DNA of 64,000 nt from the NCBI GenBank assembly GCA_020137815.1, contig CM035357.1, forward strand, positions 4,679,496-4,743,495, written 5' to 3'. The notes under the pieces were generated by a model that had not been told where the DNA came from, ran no database searches, and worked only from the letters and a program-made list of their open reading frames with translations. Made by a program: the position numbers and the translations under genes. Below, one piece after another: positions 12,269 through 23,589 of the stretch. Position 1 is the first letter of the stretch; each line of letters opens with the position of its first letter. The stretch comes from Hormiphora californensis. Its lineage: Eukaryota > Ctenophora > Tentaculata > Cydippida > Pleurobrachiidae.

Positions 12269-13168
12269 ATGAAACGTCTCACGTTAGCGGTGGTGTTTCT
12301 TCTGTTTTGTAGCGTCTACGCTACATGGAACACGACAACATCCCAGGCCCCTGATACGGTTAAAATTGACAGCAATGGAAATGCGACAGTTCGGTGTGCT
12401 CACATGGATGAAACCCCATCCTTCCGAATAATTTACTATGATGGTTCTAACAATAAGGTCGAGGCAGAATATGATTATGTCAAAAAAGATTCCTTTGCAG
12501 TTCTGCTTTTATCAAACGAAGAAGTTAAAAGCCAAATAAACGATATGGGGAGAGATGGAGAAGCGGAGGTGATGAAAATGTCCTCTGTAAAAGGTGTCAA
12601 TTCATCATTGTTTATCTCTACACTCAAGTCTCCACTTGCGGGACGAGAGTATTACTGTGAGTTCACAGTTGGTAGCACTTCGGAGGAGGTGAAATTTGAT
12701 GTGATTGGAAACAACGAGGCACTTCCTACTAGTAGCTTCAAAGGAACACGTCAAGGGGATAACTTGGTGATTGGGAGTATTATTCAGGGTGATGGCGATT
12801 CTATTGTTCCAGAATTCACATTTCAGTTTGGTGAGGAGTGGGCAACTTATAAAGCCACAAATTACACCCTGTCAACAACTGAGTCGACCCTTCAGATCAT
12901 TTTACATGTAACTGATGTGTATTACTTCGCAAATTCCGGTTGGTATGAACCTGATGCACTGAAAGTAACGTTGAAAGTAGCAGGAAGCACAACGCAATAC
13001 ACGTGGAATGCGATTGGAATGTTTGGGTATACAGGCCAGGAAAGTGATTTTCTGTTCGTGATTTTCATTTATATAGGTTTGTTCACTGGTGGGGGCCTGT
13101 GGCTTGTTGCCGCAGTAGCGATCGCAGCTGTCAGAGGTAAAATGTGTGCCTGTTGTAGGTCCAATTAA
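12269..13168 (+). CDS. Type I membrane protein, lineage-specific, paralogue 1
   Basis: Single-exon gene of about 299 residues. I chose the ATG at 12269 over one 51 bases upstream because it begins a clean signal peptide (MKRLTLAVVFLLFCSVYA). The ectodomain has several N-glycosylation sequons and few cysteines (RCAH, YYCEF), possibly Ig-like. Near the C-terminus a long hydrophobic span (FLFVIFIYIGLFTGGG... to AAVAIAAV) precedes the short tail VRGKMCACCRSN. The downstream gene at 13849 is a diverged paralogue sharing the membrane end and an LL-S-EE/KEE...MGR block. Family and function not recognised; a cell-surface receptor or adhesion role is only a guess. Confidence 0.85.
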   Translation: MKRLTLAVVFLLFCSVYATWNTTTSQAPDTVKIDSNGNATVRCAHMDETPSFRIIYYDGSNNKVEAEYDYVKKDSFAVLLLSNEEVKSQINDMGRDGEAEVMKMSSVKGVNSSLFISTLKSPLAGREYYCEFTVGSTSEEVKFDVIGNNEALPTSSFKGTRQGDNLVIGSIIQGDGDSIVPEFTFQFGEEWATYKATNYTLSTTESTLQIILHVTDVYYFANSGWYEPDALKVTLKVAGSTTQYTWNAIGMFGYTGQESDFLFVIFIYIGLFTGGGLWLVAAVAIAAVRGKMCACCRSN

Positions 13169-13848
13169 TTGACAATTTGAGTATGGAAATTGTAATACCT
13201 CTGTTCGGTTCGTGAGAGGTACAGTCGGACCCCGAGTTAGTGGCATCCTCGGGGAAACAAAATCCTGCCACTAAATCGGGGTGCCACTAAATCGGGGTCA
13301 AATAATGTTAATTTCCTATATCGGGGGAAAAATCCTGCCACTAAATCGGGGTGCAACTAAATCGGGGTGCCACTAAATCGGGGGCCACTAAATCGGGGTC
13401 CGACTGTACTAACCGTTTATATTAAACTCACTTTGGTCGTGATCGAAGAAGAAGAACCCTTAGTTATCATGTATGTTTTTAGTATCTCTCCCTATGATAT
13501 GGTGTACCCTCGGCCTTCCCATGGTATCATACCATAATGGTGTACCCCCTGATCTTGAGCTGGGAAATTAGGCTGTGAGCACACAAGAGTGAAATCGTGC
13601 TGGAAAGTGTGATTAACTCATGAGAAAGGAGAACACTGTTATCATAGCTGCTTGGTTTTGTGTTATACAGTAATAAATTCTTTTTATATGTTATACATAT
13701 TGTGTTCCTTAGTTTTTAGAGTTTGTTACTTTCCATACAATATTTAATATCACTTATCGTTTTAGAGTTTAGAGTTTAGCGTTTTCATCACTGTCTACAA
13801 CACTATTACCATACAATTCCTAATTCCCTTATCCTTTTAACGCAGGAT
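13169..13848. other. Intergenic spacer between the two membrane-protein paralogues
   Basis: Contains the pogo-like MITE at 13222 and nothing coding. An AATAAA at about 13672 could serve as a distal polyadenylation signal for the upstream gene. Confidence 0.6.
13222..13406. mobile_element. Pogo/Tc1-mariner-like MITE, copy a
   Basis: A 185-bp element starting CAGTCGGACCCCGAGTTAGT and ending GGGGTCCGACTG, flanked by TA on both sides (13220-13221, 13407-13408). The interior repeats ACTAAATCGGGGT. Termini of the form CAGTCGGACCCCGATTTA with a TA target are typical of pogo/Tigger-type elements. Related copies are at 29173, 31579, 38991, 42851 and 53581. Confidence 0.85.
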
Positions 13849-14787
13849 ATGACAATTGACATGCAACTCATCCTATTCTCCTTCCTACTCACCTCCTGTA
13901 CCTGCAGTAGTGTTTATTATCGTGAGCAGTGCAGAGCTCCACCTGTTGTGAAAGCTGATCCGACTACTGGCAATGTGACATTTAGGATTGGAGCGTATAA
14001 CCGTCATAACGGAGACATCCCCTCAGCGGTAGACCTGAACATCACATACATAGATGATAGTGACAATTCAACCAATATAATCGATAACGATCACACCGTG
14101 GTGGAGAGCTTTAGTTTGTTCCTTGCATCCAAGGAGGAGATGGAGAGCACAGCGGTGGGAATGGGGCGGAACCTGACTTTAGATCGCAAGGCAATGGGTT
14201 TAGGTACTGTTACTAACCTTATCACTGCTACATTTAAACCTATATCAGGTGTTAGCGACTATGGCGTCTCCCTGAAAAACATTGACCCTGAAACCTATTA
14301 CGACGATGTGTGTACCCTCAAATTGAAGTTAGTCTCCTCCTCCTATCCAACGAGTCCTTTGTATTACATTTATAGTGAAACCAAATATATGGCTCATCAT
14401 TTCCTGCAGACTAGCAAGGAAAATGTTGATCCAGCGGTGACTTGGGAGATAATAGAGGATGATTGGTTAACGATGAGCAGTATCTCGTATGTGTTTCGTA
14501 GCCCTCACAACATGATGGATGTTCTTGTTTGGGCCGAGGGCGTCTTCTCTCTGAAGTACTATAGAAATGTCCTCCGAGTGAAGGTCACGGTCGAGGATAA
14601 AGAATCAGATTGGCTTGCATGGAAAGGAAACTTTGTTGGATATCAGTGGTTTGAGTATGAGTATAAGCATGTGGAACGATTTCTTTTTATTTTGTTAGGC
14701 CTTTTCCTCACGGCTGCCTTTTTGGGAATTTTCTTTATTGCAGCAATATCGGTAGCTTTTGTGAGGGGAAAGGTTTGCTGCAATTAA
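13849..14787 (+). CDS. Type I membrane protein, lineage-specific, paralogue 2
   Basis: Single-exon gene of 312 residues; an in-frame ATG at 13861 could also start it. Signal peptide MQLILFSFLLTSCTCSS, extracellular part with several N-x-S/T sites (NVTF, NITY, DNSTN, NLTL) and a C-terminal membrane helix (FLFILLGLFLTAAFLGIFFI) followed by VAFVRGKVCCN. The shared tail V-RGK-C, the LFLASKEEME...MGR block and the tandem arrangement show it is a paralogue of the gene at 12269. No known domain recognised. The two genes probably arose by tandem duplication. Confidence 0.85.
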   Translation: MTIDMQLILFSFLLTSCTCSSVYYREQCRAPPVVKADPTTGNVTFRIGAYNRHNGDIPSAVDLNITYIDDSDNSTNIIDNDHTVVESFSLFLASKEEMESTAVGMGRNLTLDRKAMGLGTVTNLITATFKPISGVSDYGVSLKNIDPETYYDDVCTLKLKLVSSSYPTSPLYYIYSETKYMAHHFLQTSKENVDPAVTWEIIEDDWLTMSSISYVFRSPHNMMDVLVWAEGVFSLKYYRNVLRVKVTVEDKESDWLAWKGNFVGYQWFEYEYKHVERFLFILLGLFLTAAFLGIFFIAAISVAFVRGKVCCN

Positions 14788-15196
14788 GAACTTTCATTAT
14801 TACATATATATTTACTAAAGGACAATGATTTATAGAATTATATTGCTTTCTACAATTAAGAATTATAACTTCTGTTTTAGAAACTGTTTATAATCGAATC
14901 GAATCGAATCCAAAGATCGAAATATTTAGATTTATTGTATTGTTGCTATTGTAATTACAAGTACATAATATGTACTACCCAACTTATTTATCTCCATGGC
15001 ATTTAGTATAACCCCGAGTTTTATTTTATGCTGTACCAAATCTATCTTGCCCATTTTATTTAATCCAATACCTCCCTAGCAATGATGCCAGAAGACAGCG
15101 AGGGATTAGCACGGTCGTGGCCGCTTGAGAATTCTCAAAACACGGTAATTAATTTTTAGAAACTCGACTTCAACAGATATATATAGTATTATAAAA
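14788..15196. other. Intergenic spacer between convergent genes
   Basis: AT-rich, with a short (AATCG)n run near 14893. A phrase CTCGACTTCAACAGATA (about 15163) recurs at about 23778, just past the other protease gene. No exon seen. Confidence 0.5.
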
Positions 15197-18100
15197 TTAG
15201 CATTCTCCACAAGACTTCCTACAGTGAATCTTCATCCAGTCGGGAGAGGATTGACAATCTCCTCTGTTGGCGAACGCCTGGCAGGAGTCTGAGTTGTCGC
15301 CACACTCTGAGGGGAGAGTTTTGGTTAGATTTGTTTCATTGGCTTATTTTATAAAGGAGTATATAATATGTTTGATAAAGGAGTAAAGACTTTATAAAGG
15401 AGTTCAATGACTTACCACAGTAATGGCAAGATTTAGGGCACTTTGAGATGATATCAGCCCAAGGATAGACCATGTAGCAGTCTCCCTTAGCAGCCATAGC
15501 AGGACAACCTGGGTCCGTATCCACGCATTTCTCGGGTTCTGTTAGGGGTTTTGGTTTCGTGAAAGAAAAACGGGGAAAAAGTTCATTGACATATCTGGAG
15601 TAAGTTTGGTAAGGTTTTTAAATTTTGTCTCACACAAACACACAAACACACCGGATATTTTGCACGTGGCAGCCATTGAAACCAAACATACTACCCTGTT
15701 CCTAAACTGGGAACTCTGAAAGATATAACTACTTACCACAAACTCCACAAGATGCTCGGCAATGACTCAACATCCAATCAGGGTTAACTTCGCATTGGCC
15801 ACCAGCGGCCCATACTGGACACCCACCGTGGTTATCTCCACAGCTGAAATATGGGGTGTTAGAATTGTGAAACACTGAGGCACGTTTTGCCCATATATGG
15901 TGTTGTGTGTGTCACGTGATCAGGTGGAACATGGCCCCATTTGTAACCTGCACTGGTGACAAGACTTGGGACAGTTCTCAAACATATCATCCCAAACCCC
16001 ATTGTAGCAGTCTCCGTTCAGTGCCCACTCGAAACATCGATCCTTCTTATCCTTACACTCTATAGGAGAGATTGCAAATTATAATTAGCTTGCACCACCC
16101 TCTTTGATAAGAAACAATTCGCTCGCTACCGAGTCAATAGGTGTGATCTTAAATCGAACCCTAAAAATCGAAGCCTACGTACCAGGATCTGTTGTTGGCT
16201 TAGGTCCATCGGTAGGGTTAGGTCCATCGGTAGGGTTAGGTCCATCAGTAGGGTTAGGTCCATCAGTAGGTGTATCGGTAGGTCCATCAGTAGGCTTGGG
16301 TGTGGGATTGGGAGTAGGTCGGTTATCGTCACACATATCACAGGACTTCCTGCATTGCCACTGCATAAAGTTTGGGTTTGCCGTGCATTCACCCCAACCA
16401 GCCCACTCTTCACACTTCTCATGGTTATCACCACACCCTGAGGGAAACAAGTTTTGGGGGTGGTCATTGGTGTCTTAATAGAATAGATTGAAGGGCTCTT
16501 AGAATAGTTCCACTCTTATGCAGAATTCCGGTTTCTCGTCAGAGATTTCAACAAACTCACTTCATGGGGTTACATTGAATTTCCCATTTCACCCACCCCT
16601 AATTAAAACTCACTGCACTGGTTGCATGACCGGGCACATCCCGTCAACATGTAATCAGGGTTGTTCCAGCACTCTCCCCAGTCCTTCCACATTGCACAGC
16701 TAGGGTTGGTATCTCGGCAACCTAGGGGGAGTTGGTAATGGTATCTAGGGGGTGAGGAGTTTGGTGTTTCAGAAGTTACAGAGAATATGCGTTCTTCTAC
16801 AATAAAATTTGTACAGCAGGAAGGAGAAAACCAAACTTCCTCCTTTGGAAAAATTTTACCTATCTGTCTGAGACCTTCTCAAAGGCAAAACGTTACCTAA
16901 CGGACCAAGGTATCAAATGTTCCAGAAGTTTAAACCATGAGTCTCTTTCTCTCCCAGGGGAGAGAAAGGGACTCGGCGCCAAAGTTAACACACCCGGCCC
17001 GGGTTGGTTTGGAGGTTTGCTGAGCGTACCCCATGGTTTAATTTAACAAACAAATAAATTGATATGGTTAGTGATTGTGTGGGGAGGGAATTAATTTTTC
17101 AACCCTTACCAGGATCGGGGGTAGGTATAAAGGTAGGAGGCTCACTGGTTGGCTCATCAGCACCTCGAATCAGGGGATAGGCAGGAAAATCAGAAACTCG
17201 GCACGTATTTAGACCCCTGAAAGGATTAGAATTTTGATTACAAGTCTGTTAACAATGATTTTCTCCTAGATGTGCAGACTTCACACCTTGAAATGGTCAT
17301 GTATCCCTTATCTACCCACCCACCTTGAAATGGTCATGTATCCCTTATCTCCCCACTTGGCTCCCCAGCTGTTTTTGATCGTGAAGGTGTCAGAGGTGTA
17401 TCCCACAGCGGTGAGAGCATGGTTAGTGGGGTCGAACTCACAGGCACAGTCTTTCAGACCATCATAAACACCTATTGAGAATGGGAAGGGTTAGTTGTCT
17501 CGCAGTGCAGGACTATAATACCACACAAACCACGAGAGATATGACGGGTAATACATCACGGTGAATTATCATGAAAATCAGTTTTCTCATCACAGTACTG
17601 AACATTTGGAGTTGAGCCTGGCCTATAATGGAAATATACAGATGTTCCTGTTTTACACTTACCAGATTGGTATTGGAAGGCTTTTCCCTGGAAAGGTCAT
17701 GGCGACAGCAGTTGGGGTGAGGGCGATGGCATTAGCAAGGTTGTCATCTCCCGCATCTACAAGCACAATCTTTTTGATGGTACTGTGGGAGGGGGGGGGG
17801 GTAACGTTAGTTTATTATCCACTAACCAAACCTTTTGTTGTTTGAAAGCTCCCATATATGATGTTTCAATGGCTTTTTGGTACTAATTATCCGTTTACCA
17901 ACTACTAATTATCCCTCTACTATTTACTAATTGATAGTAGACAGTTGTACATCCCAGAGAGAATAATAAAAACTCTGACAAACTAATTAATGTAATTACC
18001 CGTCAACAAGAGCGTTAGCAGCGCCACCACTGTTGCACTTGTTGCACACTCCATTATAGGAGTAGTCCGCACTGGATGAGAGGTGACCAGCTCTCCTAAC

Positions 18101-19570
18101 ATACTCCCAACAATCATCGTAGAATCCTCCATCACAACCATTGTAGTCCTGCAATTAAGGGGATAGAGATAGTTAGTATAGTCCTGATTGTAGTCCTGCA
18201 ATAAGGGGTTAGAGATAGACAGAGTTAATACAATCCTTTGGATAGTCCTGATGGATAATGTGGCATGGAAACGAATTCTGATTCATAATTCATGATTATG
18301 TTATGTCGGGGTCGCACGACGTAAAAATGAGCGTGGAATACTTCCTTCAGTGTTAATAAATGCAATACTAGATATTATCTTAAACCAGAAAATCTTCATA
18401 TACAACTTACATCGTACATCTTTTCGTAAGTACAATCCAGCAGCTCCTGTTCTGAGAGATCGATGAGTTTTCCAGTTTTCACTTTGTAAGCTCCCTCCAA
18501 GGATCCAATGGCAGCAAAGGTATAAGCAAGATCCGCAGTCACCTGGGTGAAACATAACGTGATTACAAGGTTATCTTCTTTTTTGGAACTTTCTAAAGTT
18601 TTAAACATTCAAAGAAAGTGTTTGAACTGTCGTGATTTGACAACTACTGTCTAATATTTGTTAAGTTTTAACCCTTCTTTGACCTTTTACATTTGCGGCA
18701 GCAGTGAAACAGGGCTCGAGCAATGCAATCTATTCATAGCCCAACTGTCGATAGCCCAGTTCAGCGCTTCAACTTACCCTGACTTTTCACATCGGTAACG
18801 GCTCCAGATTCCCTCCAATCGACAGATCCAGCAGAGGCAAGATAATCAGCTCGGGGACTCTCCCTAGGTCCCAGAGGGTCGGTCATGTTCTTCACGCCAA
18901 GGTACCTCTTCTTCTCCTGCAAGAGGTCTTTGTGTTAGAGTGACTGTCACTCTTTATTTGGGTATCTCTCATTGCTTTCTCTAAAAGCAGAGATCACAAT
19001 TACACACCCAATAAAGATTATAATTTGGACGGTGATTCTTTTTGGGACTGTTCAAACCCGTGCAACCTCTGAGAGAAAACCAACGTGTTTGTCTTTGTCT
19101 AATACCCGGTTATAGCGTTACTATATCCAACCCTTCTTCTTACCTGGGGTGTCATGGTTGAGAATTGGTTGAGGGTACATTTGAAGGCCTCATTCTCATT
19201 ACAATCAATCACATCTTCCACACTGTCCCTGATATCGTGGAAAAACGGAGGGAGTTATATAATATGGATTAGGGCATAGAGAAATATCAGTAAATTATAC
19301 TGTTTTAAGGCGCTAGAGAAGGGTTTGATTAGAATTATGATGATCATGTGACATTATGATGATCATGTGACATGATTGAAAGTGTGTAGTAGAAAACACT
19401 CACCTGAACATCCTCATCCTCAGTCGGATCTCTCCCACTCCATACTGGACTCCCTGCTCGGCAACATGTTGCTTGAATGCCGCAGCAAGAGCTCCAGGGC
19501 TCTCCAACACTCCCCTGAGGTTTACCGCTGTCGCAGTGGCGAGGAACACAAATAAAGACAACTTGAACAT
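15197..19570 (-). CDS. Papain-family cysteine protease with six ShKT domains; two +1 frame breaks
   Basis: Fourteen exons: 19404-19570, 19144-19228, 18778-18916, 18411-18542, 18000-18148, 17663-17782, 17324-17471, 17110-17216, 16614-16721, 16183-16437, 15948-16059, 15737-15843, 15416-15538, 15197-15306. Signal peptide (MFKLSLFVFLATATA), I29-like propeptide, then a peptidase C1 domain with the oxyanion Gln and catalytic Cys in SQGDCGSC (Cys about 136), His in TNHALTAV and Asn in KNSWG. A Pro-rich linker leads to six ShKT modules, one per exon 9-14, each with six Cys; a TDGPNP repeat separates modules 2 and 3. Exons 4 and 6 are each one base too long for their neighbours' phases, breaking the frame right after the catalytic Cys and again before YQSG. 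Removing those bases gives about 619 residues. It is a pseudogene, an indel-bearing assembly, or a frameshifted gene. ShKT modules are common on secreted animal enzymes; no toxin role is implied. Confidence 0.85.
16931..17040. mobile_element. 110-bp palindromic MITE in an intron of the ShKT protease
   Basis: Termini TAAACCATG and CATGGTTTA are inverted. Inside are two further hairpins, around CTCTCCCAGGGGAGAG and CACCCGGCCCGGGTTGG. It lies between exons 8 and 9. No coding capacity. Confidence 0.6.
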
Positions 19571-20019
19571 TGTCACAATTACTCTTTGTAGACACTGTGT
19601 CAATGTGCCGTTAGATGCCGGTCTATATACTGCCCGAGCCAGCGAGTACTAATTCTTCCAGGAGCAGATGGCAGGAGAATAACGTCCCGTCAAACCTTAT
19701 TAGCACGGTTTGGCGTTATTTCACTAATTAGCACGGATTATTATCGCGGCGTGGTATCCTGCTAAACAAATCACGCCTCCTTTGTAAATCCCGCCTGTAT
19801 ATTGTTTGTACCGACGGTACCGAGTTGTTTAGCAGTGCTACCGTGTCACACGTGGGGTCGATACAAGAGTGTGAATGAAATCAGGGCGGGGAGAGAGGAT
19901 AGTTAGTGGTCCCGGATTAGTGAGGGTGGGAGGAGGGATTTATAAAGAGCTGAGGGAAGAGATTTAGGAGGTCCAGAAATCACAAAGATCTTAGAGATAG
20001 CTTTGTCACACGCATACTT
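19571..20019. promoter_or_regulatory. Shared promoter region of the divergent protease pair
   Basis: The 449 bp between the two start codons carries a TATA box for each gene: TATATA at 19624-19629 on the minus strand, about 55 bp before the ShKT protease ATG, and TTTATAAAG at 19939-19947 on the plus strand, about 75 bp before the other ATG. A head-to-head layout with two TATA boxes suggests co-regulated expression of secreted proteases. Confidence 0.6.
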
Positions 20020-23000
20020 ATGATTCTCTTTGTTGCATTTGCAATCAGTGTTGCTTCGGCATTCGGTAAGATTTTGACTGACACACTAACATCTCCTACT
20101 TATGAACTCCTATTAGTACATCTTGTTGGCGCTGATTTAACCGTTCACACAGTTGGTATATTGATTGAAATTAACCGTTCTCCTTTCCCTGCAGTTCCAC
20201 AACAAAATGTCCTCTCTTCCCCGGGACTTCTCAACGCGGAGTTCGTGCGATTCCAGAAACTCCAGGGACGTTCTTACCGACCTGCTGAAATGAGGATGCG
20301 GTTCAGGTAAGAAGAATGTTTTATAAAGGAGCAATGGCGTGATTTATGAAGGAGTAGCCGAATATCAGTTGATTTTGGATACAGCTCAAAACATTTCTCT
20401 CTCAGAATATTCCGTGATAACCTTGCTAAAATTGTCCAGTGTAATGAGGATAACTTGGGATTTACCTGTGAGGAAAACATGGTACATTTGTTTGTCACTT
20501 TGTTCTTTAGTTTGTACTTTAGTCTGTCGGTGTGTGTATCATCCGGTAGATCTAGGTAGGAGTAAATGTAGTCTGTGTTGTGCTCTTTCTTCACTGTTCA
20601 ATGTTCATTAGCCACTGTCGACATTTTATGTACCTTACACAATGATAGTACAACAGTGAGATTTTCAGTTTACTGATCCTTTTCTATTTTCAGTTTACTG
20701 ATCTGTCTGATGACGAGAAACAAGCCTACACAGGTCTCTCCAACATAACCGACAATGGCCCCCTCGCCTCCCGGGCCCCTCTCCTCTCCAATGGGGTTGG
20801 AGCTCCAGACAGCAAGGACTGGAGGGATCTGGGGAAGGTGACTGGTGTGAAGGATCAGGGACAGTGGTAGGTGCCAGAATCAGATCTGTTTGTTTGTTTG
20901 TTGGTTTTTATGTTTGTTAGTAGGTTTGTTTTTCGGTATGTTTATTTGTAAGTATATATTTGGTTGTCTGTGTGTTTGTTTGTCTGTATGTTTGTATGTC
21001 GGTAGGTTTGTAATTTGTATGTCAATATGTTTGGTTGTCTGATTACTATTTCCCCGCAGCGGAAGTTGTTGGACTTTCTCCAGTATCGGAGCCATTGAGG
21101 GAGCTTACTCCATCGCCACTAGTAAGTTAACTCATATCATTATAGTTTTTCCTTGGTGATGACATCCCCTATTATGTTCGCAGGCTTCGTTTAGCCGCGC
21201 TGTGTGCGGCTAGTGTAGGGGTGGCTGCGTCACCAAAGTTTTCCCGCAACTTACGTCAGTGTGCAGTGTGTCCTATTCTAAACATCTCTTTTACCTCGTT
21301 GTTGTTAAAAAGAAATACAATAATCTCATTGTGTTTCACAGATGTACTGAAGACGTTCTCGGAGCAAGAGCTGCTGGATTGTACCTACGAGACCATGTAC
21401 CCTGGATATGATGGGTGTGGAGGTGAGTGAATTAGCAACTATATATATGAGTCAAGCTACCATGGTAACTGCATTCTAGCAATATCATGAGTCATGTTAC
21501 CATGGTAACTGTATATCATTTAGTAGCTGATCCCTTGCCAGATAGCTGCATTCTAGCAATATCCAAGTCATGATACCATGGTAACTGCATTCTAGCAATA
21601 TCATGAGTCATGCTACCATGGTAACTGATCCTTGCTCGACCCTCGATCTGATGTTGACATCCCATTTTGACAACACATCCGGCCTCCCCCACAATTATCA
21701 TAACCCCGCCTCACCCCAAGGTGGTTGGTACTAACCCCGCCTCACCCCAAGGTGGTTGGTACTAACCCAGCCTCACCCCAAGGTGGTTGGTACTAATCCC
21801 GCCTCACCCCAAGGTGGTTGGTACTACGACAGCTGGACTTATGTCAAGGAGGCAGGACGGCTTGCCCGAGAGGTGAACCACCCCTACAAGGGAGTGGACG
21901 AGGTGTGTAGCATGGGAAGTGTCCCCAATGATCTGGGAAAGGCCCGACTTACAACCTGGTTCCAGGCGGAGAACAATGATGATGCATTTGCTGCTGCCAT
22001 CGCCATCTCCCCAGTCTCTGTTGCTATGCTATCTAACGGTAATTGAATTGGTAACCATGGTTACACCTGTTACCTTTGTCAGTTATTATAGGTGTACCAA
22101 CTTGCCAACCCTCTCTCTTTGTCTCTAACCAGCCCTCTATGACTGCCTCAAATAACATGCCGAATCCATTCTTTGGGTACATTTGTACATTGTACCGGGC
22201 ACCCCCTCTTTCTCTCGCTTTCTCTCCTGTGCTGTTTTTCTTGCAAACTGTCACATGCATCTCTAGGGCTTCTTCCTTCCCCCTTCCCAGTGTACACTGT
22301 ACAATGTAACCAAACCCTCTCTCTCTATCCAGGTAAATTCTACAGCTACCAGACAGGTATCTACTCAGGGGAGGGTGACTGTCAGTGTAACTGGACGCCC
22401 AACCATGCCCTCACCGCGGTTGCCTACGCCCCGGATGGTTTTGTGATCAAGAACTCCTGGGGGAGGTCGTGGGGAAACAGGGGTTACATCAAAATTGCAC
22501 GGTGAGTGGGGAAACAGGGGTTACATCAAAATTGCACGGTGAGTGGGGAGACAGGGGTTACATCAAAATTGCACGGTGAGTTGGGAGACAGGGGTTACAT
22601 CAAAATTGCACGGTGAGTTGGGGAACAGGGGTTACATCAAAATTGCCCGGTGAGTTGGGAAACAGGGGTTACATCAAGATTGCACGGTGAGTTGGGGAGA
22701 CAGGGGTGAGGGGTTACATCAAAATTGCACGGTGAGTTGGGAAACAGGGGTTACATCAAAATTGCACGGTGAGTTGGGAAACAGGGGTTACATCAGAATT
22801 TCCCGGTGAGTTGGGAAACAGGGGTTACATCAAGATTGCACGGTGAGTTTAGCTCTGGAGTTGATTATTTAGTAGTTTGGGTTTAGGTGGTTTGGGGTAC
22901 CTATACCTACACAATAAAATATCGTAATGAACTAACCCTAGAACCATCTTTACTTCTTACCTTTTTAACATTTCACTCTGCAGAGGTTTGAGGAGCACGG

Positions 23001-23589
23001 TGTGCCGAGCGGCTGATTTTGCCTACTACCCAGTGTTCAGTGCTGATGGAAGTGAGCCAACCCTCCCTCCTACTGATGCACCTGTTACCGATGAGGTGAG
23101 ACCTCAACTACTCTAATAAATTCAAACTCTACTTAACCTCAGCCTCACTGATCCCCAATCTCTTGAATCTAATTCACAGATCTGTGGTAACCGTGGCTGT
23201 CTTCATATTCCCACCTCACAATCTCCCTCTCCTCAGATTCCCACCTCACAATCTCCCTCCCCCCTGAGATTCCCACCTCACAATCTCCCTCTCCCCAGAT
23301 TCCCACCTCACAATCTCCCTCCCCTCAGATTCCCGCCTCACAATCTTCCTCTCCCCTGATTCCCACCTCACAATCTTCCTCTCCCCAGATTCCCACCTCA
23401 CAATCTCCCTCTCCTCAGATTCCAACCTCACAATCTCCCTCCCCTCTCAGATTCCCACTTCACAATCTCCCTCTCACCCCTCACCTCACAATCTCCCTCT
23501 CTCCTCAGATTCCAACTGGAGACGGAGACTGCCCCAGTGGAACGACTCTCTGCCCCGATGGAACCTGCAAACACATCCACATGTGCTAG
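20020..23589 (+). CDS. Papain-family cysteine protease with Cys-rich tail
   Basis: Ten exons with consistent phases: 20020-20065, 20195-20306, 20406-20481, 20694-20866, 21060-21121, 21342-21422, 21814-22038, 22333-22501, 22984-23095, 23509-23589; 378 residues. Signal peptide (MILFVAFAISVASA), I29-like propeptide (IFRDNLAKIVQCNE), then a C1 peptidase domain with Gln in KDQGQ, catalytic Cys139 in CGSCWTF, His283 in NHALTAV and Asn299 in KNSWGRSWG, so the triad is complete. A short Pro/Thr linker is followed by a final exon with four cysteines (CPSGTTLC, CKHIHMC) instead of ShKT modules. It is paralogous to, and divergently transcribed from, the ShKT protease. Likely a secreted or lysosomal endopeptidase. 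Several splice sites are embedded in tandem repeats. Confidence 0.9.
22464..22850. repeat. About 38-bp minisatellite copying the exon 8 end and its 5' splice site
   Basis: Eight to nine units of AACAGGGGTTACATCAAAAT plus TGCACGGTGAGT. The first unit is the real end of exon 8 (YIKIAR, CG|GTGAGT). Most later copies keep a usable GTGAGT. Confidence 0.9.
23195..23508. repeat. About 27-bp minisatellite copying the 3' splice site of exon 10
   Basis: About ten units of CACCTCACAATCTCCCTCTC followed by CTCAGATTCC. The last unit supplies the real acceptor (CTCCTCAG|ATTCC); earlier units are decoy acceptors. Confidence 0.9.

Noticed and set aside
15197-17216. Secreted toxin because of ShKT modules
   Set aside because: The modules are C-terminal to a protease domain; ShKT tails are common on non-toxic secreted enzymes of invertebrates.
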